Below, piece after piece: positions 23,615 through 34,144 of a stretch of 64,000 nt of DNA. Each line of letters opens with the position of its first letter. Position 1 is the stretch's first letter. Position numbers and translations under genes: made by a program. This DNA is from Patella vulgata (lineage: Eukaryota > Mollusca > Gastropoda > Patellidae). The DNA is taken from positions 76,813,730 to 76,877,729 of the forward strand of contig NC_065880.2 of the NCBI RefSeq assembly GCF_932274485.2, written 5' to 3'. A model generated the notes under the pieces. The model worked only from the letters and a program-made list of their open reading frames with translations. It made no database searches and was not told the origin of the DNA.

Positions 23615-23757
23615 CGTTTTGTCGTGAATAACATATTTTATTTCATCTCGAAGCAAGAAAACGTTTATATTTTCACGAATGCTACGCAATCGTGAAAATA
23701 TAAGTTTTCTTGCTTCTCGATGAAATAAAATATTTTATTCACTCTAAAACGACAAAT
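23615..23757. repeat. Hairpin-forming inverted repeat before the receptor
   Basis: Arms 23615-23678 and 23690-23752 pair almost fully over about 60 bases around a loop of some 11 bases. A second, outer pair (23321-23342 and 23799-23821, around CTACCGTAAATATAGAAGT) suggests a larger foldback element of about 500 bases. It lies about 440 bases upstream of the receptor ATG. Confidence 0.75.
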
Positions 23758-23933
23758 ATCCTCTATATATTCGGATACACATACATAATAAAGAACAAGT
23801 ACTTCTATGTTTACGGTAGATATATATATGTTTTATTAATTCTTGAAATCTGGTTTATGGGTAAATCTATATCATATATTAATGGCATGTAAGGAATATC
23901 GATGTGCGTATCCCGCATATTGGCTAACTTTAG

Positions 23934-23950
23934 TTCTTATTATATTGCAG
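23934..23950 (+). other. Possible 3' splice site of an upstream non-coding exon
   Basis: A pyrimidine-rich run ending TATATTGCAG lies 250 bases before the receptor ATG. The sequence after it has no SINE or MITE and could be 5' UTR. Upstream non-coding exons are common for such receptors. This is a weak, single-site prediction and no TATA box or initiator could be assigned. Confidence 0.25.
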
Positions 23951-24199
23951 CGTTGTATGGATCTGATTTAGCTTGGAAGTGAGAATAGCAACTCTAACAG
24001 AAGGCACTGGGTTATTGACAACGCCACAGTGTGTGTAATACACTTAGTGGGAGGACAATGATTTGTTCAAAAAACAAAGAGTTAATCATTGAATGTCACA
24101 AGTTTACCTATATTGTTTCTTTCGCCATCATACAGATTCACGTGGGAACTTCTTTTATTTAAGAAATGAAATTGTATTTAATGCTGCGAGGGAAAAAGA

Positions 24200-24895
24200 A
24201 TGAACACTACTGCTGAAAGCCAGGATTTTGTTCCATGGAAAATTTCGAAATTTGCCGAAACAATTCTGATAATTTTATATTTTCTCATCACTTTTATCGC
24301 GATCAGTGGTAACGGTATTGTGTGTTATTTAGTGTTTGCCTATAAACGAATGCATACCGTGCCTAATTATTTCATCTTTAATTTAGCCCTAAGCGATATA
24401 TTGGTGGCCATCTTCTGTATTCCGTTCTCGTTTGTTGCGAATTTAAAGAATTATTGGCCCTTTGGTGTGGCAATGTGTCCGGTTGTCATGTATTCTCAAG
24501 GAGTTACGGTGTTTTTAAGTTCGTACACCTTGGTGGCAATGAGCATTGATCGTTATTTTGTTATTGTTCACCCGTTTCTCAGACGCATCACAACGAGGCA
24601 GACAGTGTTTGTTATAATGGCTATATGGGTTATCTCCCTTGCCATTCCTTTGCCTGCGCTATTGAAATCACAGATTTTATATTTCTCTAATACGAGTGGC
24701 CAGTGCCTAGAAATATGGTCGAACAATACGGATAAATATAGATACAGTTTGGCCCTTATGGTGCTCCATTATTTTGGGCCCTTAGCGATTTTAATATTTA
24801 GTTATTCAAAGATTGGATTCAATATATGGATTAAAAATTTCCATGGTGATGAGGGCAACAAGAGAAGACTCCAGTTAGCTGCAGCCAAACAAAAG
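24200..24895 (+). CDS. Neuropeptide-type class A GPCR, coding exon 1 (residues 1-232, TM1 to TM5)
   Basis: Encodes the first 232 residues of a plasma-membrane rhodopsin-family receptor. The start is fixed by an in-frame TAA at 24179-24181, seven codons upstream of the ATG. Visible landmarks: a possible N-glycosylation site at N2; TM1 with SGN (N38 = N1.50); TM2 with LALSD (D66 = D2.50); C93 and C169, the usual TM3-ECL2 disulfide pair; DRY at 117-119; W143 in TM4; P194 and Y202 in TM5; extracellular sequons at N164 and N175. The reading frame runs on to a stop at 24913, but protein homology breaks at AAAKQK, immediately followed by GTAATA, a normal splice donor. The exon ends in phase 0, at the base of TM6. 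The ECL2-TM5-ICL3 pattern (Q-R-x-AA-x-K-x-K before TM6) and the TM7 sequence in exon 2 recall RYamide/luqin receptors; NPY/sNPF/PRLH-like receptors are alternatives. Class assignment is firm, the ligand is inference. Confidence 0.93.
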
Positions 24896-24954
24896 GTAAT
24901 AATACAAGTTTAGTTTATCATACAAAAATGTACCGCACACATTTGCTTTGTCAA

Positions 24955-25245
24955 TTACACAATTGCCAAGAAACTTTACCCAGACAGCGCCACTACGGCT
25001 TACTCTTCTATAGAATCCCAACTTTCAATCGTTCTTTCAGGTGCACCCCAATTTCGAAGGGGTCTTTTACGTACATGTAATGTGTACACGGGGCCGCGGT
25101 TTTTCATCTCATACGAACGACTAGACAAGTACCTTACCAGACCCTTCGTCCTGCACCATTGACAAGGGGATAGCATGCTTGAAAATCCCGTAGATCTAAT
25201 CCCTGTTAGTGTGCCAGCGCTTTACTCGCACGAAGCCATATGACC
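24955..25245 (-). mobile_element. SINE-A just inside the receptor intron
   Basis: Head end at the right (GTGCCAGCGCTTTACTCGC), body diverged, tail missing. The left edge is about 60 bases after the donor site. Confidence 0.75.
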
Positions 25246-25576
25246 GGTTCTAGAAAGAAAAAGTACTACTGGCTAAATCATTTCATTCAGCCAAAATTGT
25301 TGTCGCAAGACTCGCCAAGATAAACAGTAACCCAGTGAACTAATTGAAACCAATCGATTCTAAACCTGAGAGTTGAAATAAACCAGTTTTCGTTACTTAA
25401 TTACTTTTTCAATATGGTAGGTAACACTTAAGCAATCGGAATTGGATTTGGCTAGTTTAGATAATTAATATTGTATGTTTAGACTAGAGTAATTAGAGTC
25501 CGTCTAGTATATACTATAGCTTTTTAATGAGAACTCCCCATTTCAAACTGATTGTATTCACTACCGTTGAGAATGA

Positions 25577-25640
25577 AGGAATGAAATGGGGATTAATGTC
25601 CTACCTTTCTGCACCAACGGGGCTAATAAAGACGGGGGGG
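25577..25640 (-). mobile_element. SINE-A tail fragment
   Basis: GAATGAAATGGGG through GGGGCTAATAAAGACGGG, running into a poly-G tract and then a SINE-B. Confidence 0.75.
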
Positions 25641-25975
25641 GGGAAGGGAGAGAGATAGGGTTTAACGTCCACTCGATACAAACAGGTCATTTCGGGACTA
25701 ACACACGGTGCAATTTTATTTCAAAAACACGGTGCAATTTTATTTCAAAAACACGGTGCAATTTTATTTCAACAATTCGCTTGCGCGTAGGGGTATTTAG
25801 CAGTGGGAGGAAACCGGAGGACCTGGAGAAAACCCACGAGGTTGGACAGGCGACCCTACTCCTTGTCACATACAACCGGTGTGTCGAAACCACACCAGTT
25901 GAATTAATGACAGACCTTATGATACAGCGCGCACGTCAAAACCATTCGGCCATCCATGCCAACAATAAAGACGGA
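25641..25975 (-). mobile_element. SINE-B, full length with a triplicated segment
   Basis: Complete from tail to head (GCCATCCATGCC). The ACACGGTGCAATTTTATTTC block occurs three times in a row (about 25705-25772), whereas other copies have it once. Confidence 0.9.
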
Positions 25976-26071
25976 CATACGCCCAACTGATTGAATTTGC
26001 CATCGTAGAGAACCAAGAGAGAAATATAAGCTAACAGATTAGAATTTGGAGATACACTTCTTCTGCGGTTA

Positions 26072-26449
26072 GGAGCCACGGTGGCTAGTTGGGTAAGGCG
26101 CTGGCTCGCTAGCCTGGATGTCGGGTGTTCGATCCCTGCATTGGCCGAGAAAGTTCATCACGATTTTCCGACGTGGTTTCCCCTTGTCAGTGATGCATGC
26201 AGGACGGAGTGCCTGACAAGGACAGCTGTCTAGTCCTTCGGATGACACGAAAGACCGAGGTCCCGTGTAAACATTGGAATGCACGTAAAAGATCCCTTGG
26301 CAGTTGGAATTCGATATAAGAGTAGGCAATAGTGCCGCTGCCCGGACAAAATTTCCCTCATAGCACACTGTATGGCGTATGCCCGTCTTCATTAGCCCAG
26401 TATAGGAGCAGAACAGTAGGATGTTAAACCCCATTTCATTTCATTTCAT
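26072..26449 (+). mobile_element. SINE-A, full length with target duplication
   Basis: A good reference copy of 378 bases. Head GGAGCCACGGTGGCTAG with an A box and the B box GGTGTTCGATCCC, as in a tRNA-derived RNA polymerase III promoter. Then the body and the tail CCCCATTTCATTTCATT. A 14-base duplication TTCTTCTGCGGTTA lies at 26058-26071 and 26450-26463. Confidence 0.95.
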
Positions 26450-26527
26450 TTCTTCTGCGGTTATTTAATTATGCAATACTACTCTCGACTGGCTTTTGGT
26501 AAGGGGGAATCACTAAAAGCGTGTTAG

Positions 26528-26847
26528 CAGTACCGGATCTAGGGGGTGGGGGGCAAAGTGGGACAAATGTCCCGCCCCCCCCCCCCACACACACACAATT
26601 CTGGGTCATACTAATATTTTATCCCGGACGGAGCCAACCAGTACCTGGGCTGAGGGGGCGAGGATAGGGGCCCTGGGCAGTAAGGGATATTGGGGGCCCC
26701 GGGACTGGTAGGTACCAACAGATTTTCGGGGGCCCAGGAAATCGCTGCCTAAATTGACTCAGATGCACTGAAATTAATTCTAATTTAAAAAAAAGATCCT
26801 GGAGGAAAACACCCCAATGGGCCCCCCACAAGGTTAATCCGGCACTG
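26528..26847. mobile_element. hAT-type MITE with 8-bp target duplication
   Basis: 320 bases. Left end CAGTACCGGATCTAG, right end TTAATCCGGCACTG, imperfect inverted repeats of the CAGTGCCGGAT type common in hAT elements. CGTGTTAG flanks both sides (26520-26527, 26848-26855), the 8-base size expected for hAT. Unusually G/C-rich, with poly-G and poly-C runs. Confidence 0.85.
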
Positions 26848-26935
26848 CGTGTTAGGCCTTGTTTATAAACTTTCAAATAAGACATTAAAAAGGTGTGCTA
26901 ACTCTGCCTCGTGCACTACACCACTGACTGGTTTG

Positions 26936-27200
26936 AAACGAAATGAAATGGAGATTATCGTCCTACTCTTAGCAACAATCGTGTAAAAATGAATGCAATG
27001 TGCTTTGATGGAAATATCGCCTGAACAGAGGCGTTTACGCCCAATCTTGAATTCAAACTGTCAAGGGTTCTTTTAAGTGCACGTTGTTTTTTGCATGACA
27101 CTGGAATTCCCGAGGAACCTTCTCGGCTAACACCAGATGTGAACCTTTGACCTTCTGGTTTATCAGCTAGCTACTTATTCACTGAACCACCACAACTCGC
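26936..27200 (-). mobile_element. SINE-A with internal deletions
   Basis: Tail GAAACGAAATGAAATGGAG at the left; head AACCACCACAACTCG at the right. The middle is shortened and diverged. Confidence 0.75.
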
Positions 27201-27539
27201 TAACTGTTTATATCCAGTGAGTGATTGTTGGGACTTGAAGCTACTGGATGGAAAGTAAATCCATGCCAATAGGCCACGTACCTGATATCAGATATACAAA
27301 GGACGAAGCTACTGCTTGGCTTATTGTCTGGCAACAGACCCTTAATTTTGAACTGTTTCATTTTAAGTAAAATTGATTTACACATTATTACATTTAAATA
27401 TTTGTGAGTGTTAATGCAAATGACTGACAAACTATCTTTGATTTGTTTTACTATATTATACAAAATGAAGACTATTTACACCAAACTGGTAATAATAGAA
27501 AAATCTGGCTCTGGGATGAAATAAAACGAAATGGGGTGT

Positions 27540-27915
27540 GGGGATCACGTGGCTAAGTGGGTAAGACGCTAGCTCGCTAGCCTGGAGGTCGGGTGTTCGA
27601 TCCCTGCATTGGCCGAGAAAGTTCATCCAGATTTTCCGGCGTGGTTCTCCCTTGTCAGTGATGCAGGATGGAGGGGCTGACAAGGAAAGCTGTCTAGTCG
27701 TTCGGATGGGACGAAAAACCGAGGTCCCGTGTACACTTTGGCGTGCACGTAAAAGATCCCTTGGCAGTTGGAATTCGATATAAGAGTAGGCCGTAGTGCC
27801 GCTGCCCGGGCAAAATTTCCCTCATAGCACACTGTATGGCGTATGCCCGTCTTCATTAGCCCAGGTTAGGAGCAGAACAGTAGGACGTTAAACCCCATTT
27901 CATTTCATTTCATTT
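27540..27915 (+). mobile_element. SINE-A, full length, inserted in the tail of another SINE-A
   Basis: Head GGATCACGTGGCTAAGTGGG, intact B box GGTGTTCGATCCC, tail (TTTCA)n. The 14-base duplication ACGAAATGGGGTGT (27526-27539, 27916-27929) is itself the tail end of the minus-strand copy that follows. Very close in sequence to the copy at 26072. Confidence 0.95.
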
Positions 27916-28273
27916 ACGAAATGGGGTGTAACATCATACAGTTCGTACTGTTCTACTCCGACTGGACTAATGAAGACGGGCATGCTGTGTGCTATGAGGG
28001 AAGTTTTACCCGGACAGCAGCGCTGCGGCCTACTTTTATTTCGAATTCCAACTTTCAAGGGATCTCTTACGTGCACGCCAATGTGTACACGGGGCCTCGT
28101 TTTTCGTCTATACGTTGTTCCTTGCCAGGCCCTACGTTCAACACCACTAACAAGGGGGAACCACGTTTAAAACCCCCCGATGAACTTCTCCGCCAACGCA
28201 GGGATCGAACACGGGAACTCCAGGTTAGTGAGCCAACGTATTATTATATTACTCATTGAACCACGTGGCTCCT
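27916..28273 (-). mobile_element. SINE-A, near full length, interrupted near its tail
   Basis: Runs from the tail (ACGAAATGGGGTGT; the rest of it lies at 27518-27539) to the head GAACCACGTGGCTCC. With the preceding + copy it forms a long inverted pair. Confidence 0.9.
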
Positions 28274-28360
28274 ATCTGGAATAAAAAGGAACTGACTTTG
28301 TACCATATTATTGATGTAATGGTTACTTTCATACATTTCTAACTATGTTTACAGTGTATG

Positions 28361-28540
28361 TGGGAGCCGAAGTGTGTCAATGAGTAAAGCTATGGCTCGC
28401 TAACCAGAATTTCCGGATTAGGTTCCGGTGTGGGTCGAGAAAGTTTCTTGGGGATTTCCAGCAGGGTGGAATTAAAAAAAAGAGTAGTCCGGAGTGTCGA
28501 CCTCCGGGCTAATTTCCCTCACACGTAACCAAATCTTATT
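28361..28540 (+). mobile_element. SINE-A with a large internal deletion
   Basis: Head GGGAGCCGAAGTGTGTCAAT and early body, then a jump to the late body (AGAGTAGTCCGGAGTG, AATTTCCCTCACACG). No tail. Confidence 0.7.
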
Positions 28541-28730
28541 TAGAGGTTCAAGCCCCGAGTGGGTAGAAAGAAAGAACTGTATCTTTGTATAATGAGTCCT
28601 TTGGCTACGATAGCTCTGTGCCAAGATCTTCAATAATCTTGTATCATCATTAGCCTCAAGACATTATCTCGATCACTGATTGAACTTTATTGACCACGCA
28701 TAAAGTTAAGAACTTGTACTCAATATCCAC

Positions 28731-28955
28731 GCGGGGCTGGATGGCCGAATGGTTAACGCGTGCACGTTGCTTCATGATGTCTGTCTTTGAGTCAAGTGGC
28801 GTGGTTTCGATTGTACGTAACAATGAGTATGGTCGCCTGTCCAACCCCGTGGGCTTTCACCCAATGCTAAAGACCCCTACGCGCAAGCGAATTAATGAAA
28901 CAAAGTTGAATCATGTGTTAGTCCCGAAATGACCTAGTTTGTGTCAAATGGACGT

Positions 28956-29015
<60 letters not shown>
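28731..29015 (+). mobile_element. SINE-B, near full length, long TC tail
   Basis: Head GGATGGCCGAATGGTTAACG; the B box is cut by a small deletion (GGTTTCGATTGTACG). Ends with about 50 bases of (TC)n and a short (AC)n. Confidence 0.9.
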
Positions 29016-29016
<1 letters not shown>

Positions 29017-29532
29017 CATCCCACACTTAATCCAAACCGCCTATACCTGTTTGTCTGTAAATATCTGTATTAAAAAAAAATATATTAGTGCCTTAAATTG
29101 GACTTTCACCAGTAATGCTGAAGTTGCCAAGAGAATAATGATAATCCTACGTTTCTTTCTTTGCGTATCGATCAGGAATAATGTGACAAGCGCGATTAAA
29201 ACTTATTACACCTCTATCAAGTGATTAGTGTGTGAATGGACACTTATTCTTCATGTTTTAATATTACTTCGAGCGTCTTTAATAGGGTCCATTGATAGAG
29301 GATTTCTTTCACTTCATATTAATATTATCACTTCATTAGTAGGTTGAAGTATCCGATGAACTCGCGCCTCGGGTCATGTCTGCTTGGTATAATAGTCAAT
29401 GAGTTATCTATCTTATCTTGGTTATCTTAACGTTATTTTATCGCAGAGTCATTCAATTATGTGTACTGGTTAAAGGTCCAATATGTATTGTGCTAGGTGA
29501 ATGACAAGAGTAACAGTTACCACAGAAGGGGA

Positions 29533-29857
29533 GTGGGGGGACAGTGACTCAGTAAGCGAAACCCTGGCTCGCTAACCAGGAGATCTCGGGCTCGCTCCCG
29601 GTGTTGGCCGCGTAATTTTCTCTTGTCAGTGGGGCTGGCAAGGACAGTGTCTAGTCCTTCGGATAGGACGAAAAACTGCGGTCCCGTTTACACAGTGGTA
29701 CAAACGTAAAATAACACTTGGCAGTTGAAATAAGAGTAGGCCGTAGCGCCGCTTTCCGGGCAAAATTGTCCCCATAGTACACTCTATGGCGTATTGCCGT
29801 CTTCATTAACCCAGTCGGTGCAGAAACATAGGGCCTTAAACCCCATTTCATTTCATT
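29533..29857 (+). mobile_element. SINE-A, near full length
   Basis: Head GGGGACAGTGACTCAGTAAG, B box damaged (GGGCTCGCTCCC), a deletion of about 35 bases after GTTGGCCG, tail CCCCATTTCATTTCATTT. Confidence 0.85.
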
Positions 29858-30254
29858 TATGTAAAGGAAACCCTTGTCAACGAGAGGTGGCAAAATATAG
29901 TTTAATTTATTAAATCAATATTGAAGCGACCATTAGAAATGTGTAACTCCTGTGACAAGAGTAGTTACTACTAATATTTCCCCTTTAAGCTAAATATGCA
30001 GTGGCATGCTTTCTTTGGTGTATCAATATTAGTATTGTAAACCAGTGGTGGTGCCAAGTTTCTCTAGTCAATTTTCATTCAAATATTCTCGGCGAAATAC
30101 GTGCTTTGGATCACCCAGAAAGGGGAAGTCGCCTCATGGAGCATGAATAGGGCTATTGTCAGTATTTTCAGGTTTAATTTACATTGATAAAGTTTGAATA
30201 ACAAATTAGTATGGAATCATCCTCACAAGAAACCTTCAGAAATTGTCTAAATGT

Positions 30255-30465
30255 CATTCTTAAATGTCGTGTTCTGCGGTCATTTCGCAGTAGGTTCCAC
30301 GCGTTTTGTTTTCTTGATCCCCTGAAAGAAGTTATTTTAGCAATGTCATTAGCACCCTCAACACTTCAACGTCGCGTTCTGAGGTCATTTGGCAGTAGGT
30401 TCCACAGTCTATAAAAAAAACTGTTTTCTTGACCCCCAAAAGAAACTATGCTATCAAAATTGTGT
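30255..30465. repeat. Two-copy direct repeat, period about 105
   Basis: CGTGTTCTGCGGTCATTTCG and CGCGTTCTGAGGTCATTTGG, each followed by CAGTAGGTTCCAC and a GTTTTCTTGA block. Confidence 0.75.
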
Positions 30466-30508
30466 TATAGTGAATAAACTACCAAATGAGCATTTTAACC
30501 TATATTAA

Positions 30509-31312
30509 AGGAGACAAGTCTCCAACTCAATTTCATCCACAATCTTCTAAATTGCAAACACGACTTATTGGTTAATATAAATCAACATTGATGTTGCTTT
30601 CTTACCATGAAAAGGTGGGCTTCTGATATACAATTTTTAAGAAAAAATGAAAATATTAAAATTGGAAAACGGATCGCGTGCCAGGATGCTTTTGAGTGCC
30701 ATTTGTAATGAAGCGACTCGATGGACGAAGCTAAACATGTCCCACAAGAGAATACTACCGGTGTAGACTGGAATAACTAATCAAGTTGGACTCTTTGCGT
30801 ATTTCGCCGAACATAACTGATTTGAAATTACAGTGAAATGAAATGAAATGGGGTTTTAACGTTCTGCTGTCCTGCTCGGACTTAGCTAATGAAGACGAGC
30901 ATACGCCTTACAGTGTTCTATGAAGGACATTTTGCCCGGACAGCGGCGCTAAGGCCTACTCTTATATCGAATTCCAACTGCCAAGTGATCTTTTACGTGC
31001 ACGTCAATGTATACACCAAACCTCAGTGTTTCGTCCCATCCGAATTATTAGACACACTGCCCTTGTCAGGCCCCCCGTCCTGCACAACTGACAAAGGAAA
31101 ACCACCCCGGAAAATCACGATGGACTTTCTCGGCCAACACTGGGATCGAACCCGCGTTTAACCCACTAAGCCATCGTGGCTCCTAGAAATTACAGTACAA
31201 CCAGAAACGATTGGTTGTAAATCAGTTTATGTACATTAATATTATATTATTAAATCCGTTGCGACCCATTTGTGTCCATTTCTACAGGCTAAAGAATAGA
31301 GATTTAGCTCCT
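30509..31312 (+). mobile_element. MITE-4 copy carrying a SINE-A
   Basis: Ends AGGAG and CTCCT are flanked by TTAA (30505-30508, 31313-31316). About 440 bases without its insert. A complete SINE-A sits at 30835-31185 inside an 11-base duplication of MITE sequence, which shows the MITE came first. Confidence 0.8.
30835..31185 (-). mobile_element. SINE-A, full length, inside MITE-4
   Basis: Tail GAAATGAAATGAAATGGGG at the left, head AGCCATCGTGGCTCC at the right. An 11-base duplication GAAATTACAGT lies at 30824-30834 and 31186-31196. It lacks about 25 bases in the head around the CTGGCTCGCTAG block. Confidence 0.93.
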
Positions 31313-31555
31313 TTAACTATTCAAATTGATAGCCATTGTATTGGACTAAATAGTTTGTCTATGTATTCATTATAAACAATTCAGTCTTTATCCTGTCTGG
31401 GAATGTTTTCTCTACTCTTGATTTATTATTCATTGACACGAAAGTGCTACTCGTGTCTCCAAGAACTGAAATAATTATTCTTTTAGTCTCGATACCTTCC
31501 AAGATAAGAAAGTACTCGCCTGACCTAAGAAAAGAAGATACTTACATATTATGGT

Positions 31556-31690
31556 TCTTTCTTATTTCAATAATTCACGTATTGAGGCTTTAGCCGCAGG
31601 TGAAAACCGGATGACCTAAAGAAAATCCCACGAAGTCGGACAGGCGACATTACTCCAAATCATTTGACTCAATGACAGAAAGAAAGAGAG
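31556..31690 (-). mobile_element. SINE-B fragment, diverged
   Basis: TTTCAATAATTCACGTATTG, GAAAATCCCACGAAGTCGGA and TTTGACTCAATGACAGA are recognisable. Both ends lost. Confidence 0.65.
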
Positions 31691-32794
31691 GACATGGGGC
31701 ATTTATATTAAGGTATATCACATTCAATTAAAGCTTTAAATGTCCATAGGTGACCTGAAATAAAAGTTTGTGAAAAGCATTTGAAATTCAGGACTCCAAA
31801 GTTACTAAAATCTATCAAGAACTCTATCTTGTATCGCTTTACAAGATTTCATTTATTTGAAAGTAAATGGGGGAATAACTCTGGAACATATCGAAATATT
31901 TGGAATTTTGAAAGGATTCCATTTTATGCCCCTATAAACAACCATGCTAAGTTTCATTAAATTCCATTGATAACTGTTTTCTGTATCGGGTTCACAATCA
32001 CTAACAACCAGAATGCTTATGCCATTGTGAGCAATCTGATCTAAGTTTTATACACAATGTAGGCGTACATAAAAGCATACGGCTGTAATTCAGCGACTGA
32101 GGTGTCTGTGTCAGTTTTCTATGTTATTGATATCTTTATATGTTAATCGCTCAAAATTCCGACTATGTTTCAAATGAAGTTTCACAAGAATATTAACTTC
32201 TTGCAATTGGTCCCATCCAAATAACACAAAGGATATAAACTTCTTGGTCCAGTCCAAAAGTCTTGGCCTCGTCCAAAGGTCTTGATCCCGCCCAAATTTT
32301 AACACGAAACTCGGAGTAACCGAATGTCTGCGAAACGGTAAATTGTCACGTTCGTAGCAGCCACCACTAATCCAAGAGGGATTACTCTCTGTCCCCAAAA
32401 GTCGATTACATATACATAATTAATCCCCGAACGTGCAGCTAATTGTATTAATTCGGTTTTAATGGCAAAACATTGACATTTAGTATCTTTATATATCATC
32501 CTATATGTTGGTTTCAGGGGAAAAACAACAATAAATCGACCATTCTACACTAATTTATGTTCAATTACTTCACTTGTAATGTCATTGACATTTAAGAATG
32601 TCTGAACACTCTGGACATTAACAGTGAATACTCCAATGGCACATCATGGAATTTCCCGACTTTCGTTAAGGGAGGTGGCTGGCTTTTACCAGTCTGAGAA
32701 AATAACGGATGTTCACGGATTTGTGTCAGGCAATCTTGTATTTAGGTTAATTTGCGTCCGATTCGTGTGGTATTTGGGGAAATGACGACGGCGG
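31691..32794. other. Unassigned intron sequence
   Basis: No repeat or exon recognised. The minus-strand frame at 32111-32398 is low in recognisable structure and taken as chance. Confidence 0.5.
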
Positions 32795-32933
32795 CTGGGG
32801 AAGGGGTTTTCTCCAGTTTCCTATCAGTGCTAAAATTCCCTACACGCAAGCGAATTATTGAAATAAAAATGAAACTATGTTAGTCAAAAAATGACCTAGT
32901 TTGTATCGAGTGGGCGTTAAACTCTCTCTACAG
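32795..32933 (+). mobile_element. SINE-B 3' half
   Basis: GGGGTTTTCTCCAGTTTCC, ACACGCAAGCGAATTATTGA, GTATCGAGTGGGCGTTAAAC. No head. Confidence 0.8.
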
Positions 32934-33104
32934 ACTACATTAGAAGTGTGGGTTTCTTGACGAACTGTAAAATGACAATTTCCAAATGCAGCTTGTACGT
33001 CATAATTAGAGGGAAAAGGTAATGTTTAATCTAAAGGAACATGATTTCTGGCGATTCTTTGTGACGTCATCTCATGTTTGAACTGAATTTGTTCTTGCGC
33101 CTTT

Positions 33105-33230
33105 AAATTGTACTGAAGCCGTGTAGGATCAGTAAGTAAGAAGTTGTAAAGTCGTTGCCGGGGCAAAATTCCATTCTTTATCTCAACCGGAGTAGAAAAG
33201 TGGGCCGTTAAGCCCCATTTCATTTCATTT
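33105..33230 (+). mobile_element. SINE-A, strongly reduced
   Basis: A short head-like piece (GTAGGATCAGTAAGTAAG), then the late body from GTTGCCGGGGCAAAATT to CCCCATTTCATTTCATTT. Confidence 0.7.
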
Positions 33231-33257
33231 AGTACGTTCTGATGTCATTACTTAGAT

Positions 33258-33365
33258 AATAACGTCTACTCGACACAAACTAAGTATTCACCAATTCGCT
33301 TGGGAATCGAACCACGCAATGGCAGACCTAATAATCTAACACGCGTTCGTTTCCCCACCTCCACC
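33258..33365 (-). mobile_element. SINE-B with a large deletion
   Basis: Tail end ACGTCTACTCGACACAAAC, then head side AATGGCAGACCTAATAATC and ACACGCGTTCG. Confidence 0.65.
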
Positions 33366-33624
33366 CCTCTCCCCCTAGACACACAAACATAAGTCTTGAG
33401 TTAATGAATATCTTAAAGGTTTATCTTAAAGGGAATCGTGTGGTGAAATAAATTATTCAGGGAAGTTAATCAATGATTCCACGTTTAGACGAATATAAAA
33501 ATGGTAATAATCGAACGTAGCTGATAACAAGATCTTCTTCTCTTATATATTCATATATTCACAAAGAATAAATACGTTTTACCGATATGACATCATTAGC
33601 TTAGTTCAAATAAGGAACTTAGAT

Positions 33625-34032
33625 TTGTTTGACATAATTGCTTAATTATGCATTATATGTAAGATTTAGATAAAGAGCTGGTGGTTCTTGCTATAATAGT
33701 TAAAAGAAAATAAAAGAAAAAGAAAAATGAGTATATTTTAAATTGCATTACAATTAGTTTATTCTGAGCGAAGTTATTGCTGTTTGAAAATGTGGCGCGG
33801 ATTGTTATTATCGTAGTAACAACACTTGACAATCGAGAGTAAGTCTTGATTATCCATTTTATCATTAAAGTTTTGAATCTCGCGGCCGTCCTAATCCATT
33901 TAAAAACCCTGTCATCTGATGGATGATCTAGAAAGTTAATTATGGGCTTGTCATTTTAATAAATGTATAAATAATAGTTTATATAACATCTGAAGCCAAC
34001 ATTTGTAGCTCTTACACAATGCATCTTCAATC
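33625..34032 (-). mobile_element. MITE-1 copy
   Basis: A diverged minus-strand copy. GTAGCTCTTACACAATGCAT at the right end is the inverse of the usual left end, and the inner GTAACAACACTTGACAATCG block is kept. Confidence 0.6.
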
Positions 34033-34144
34033 GGGAGTTTTCAAAACAGGGTTCAACTATTTCCACTAATATGCTACATTCTGTTTTGCTTCCAACATTA
34101 GTCATTCATTTATATACGCCCACATTCAGTGTCACTATCGTCAC

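Noticed and set aside
24896-24913. Open frame continuing past exon 1 to a stop at 24913
   Set aside because: The last codons (VIIQV) come from intron sequence; GTAATA is the donor and homology resumes at 54234.
26072-26145. tRNA gene call on SINE heads
   Set aside because: A and B boxes are present but the cloverleaf is degenerate and the sequence continues into the SINE body.
26069-26434. 121-codon minus-strand frame, with similar frames in 27.5-28.3 kb, 38.4-38.7 kb and elsewhere
   Set aside because: Translated SINE-A sequence; the same peptide fragments recur wherever SINE-A occurs.
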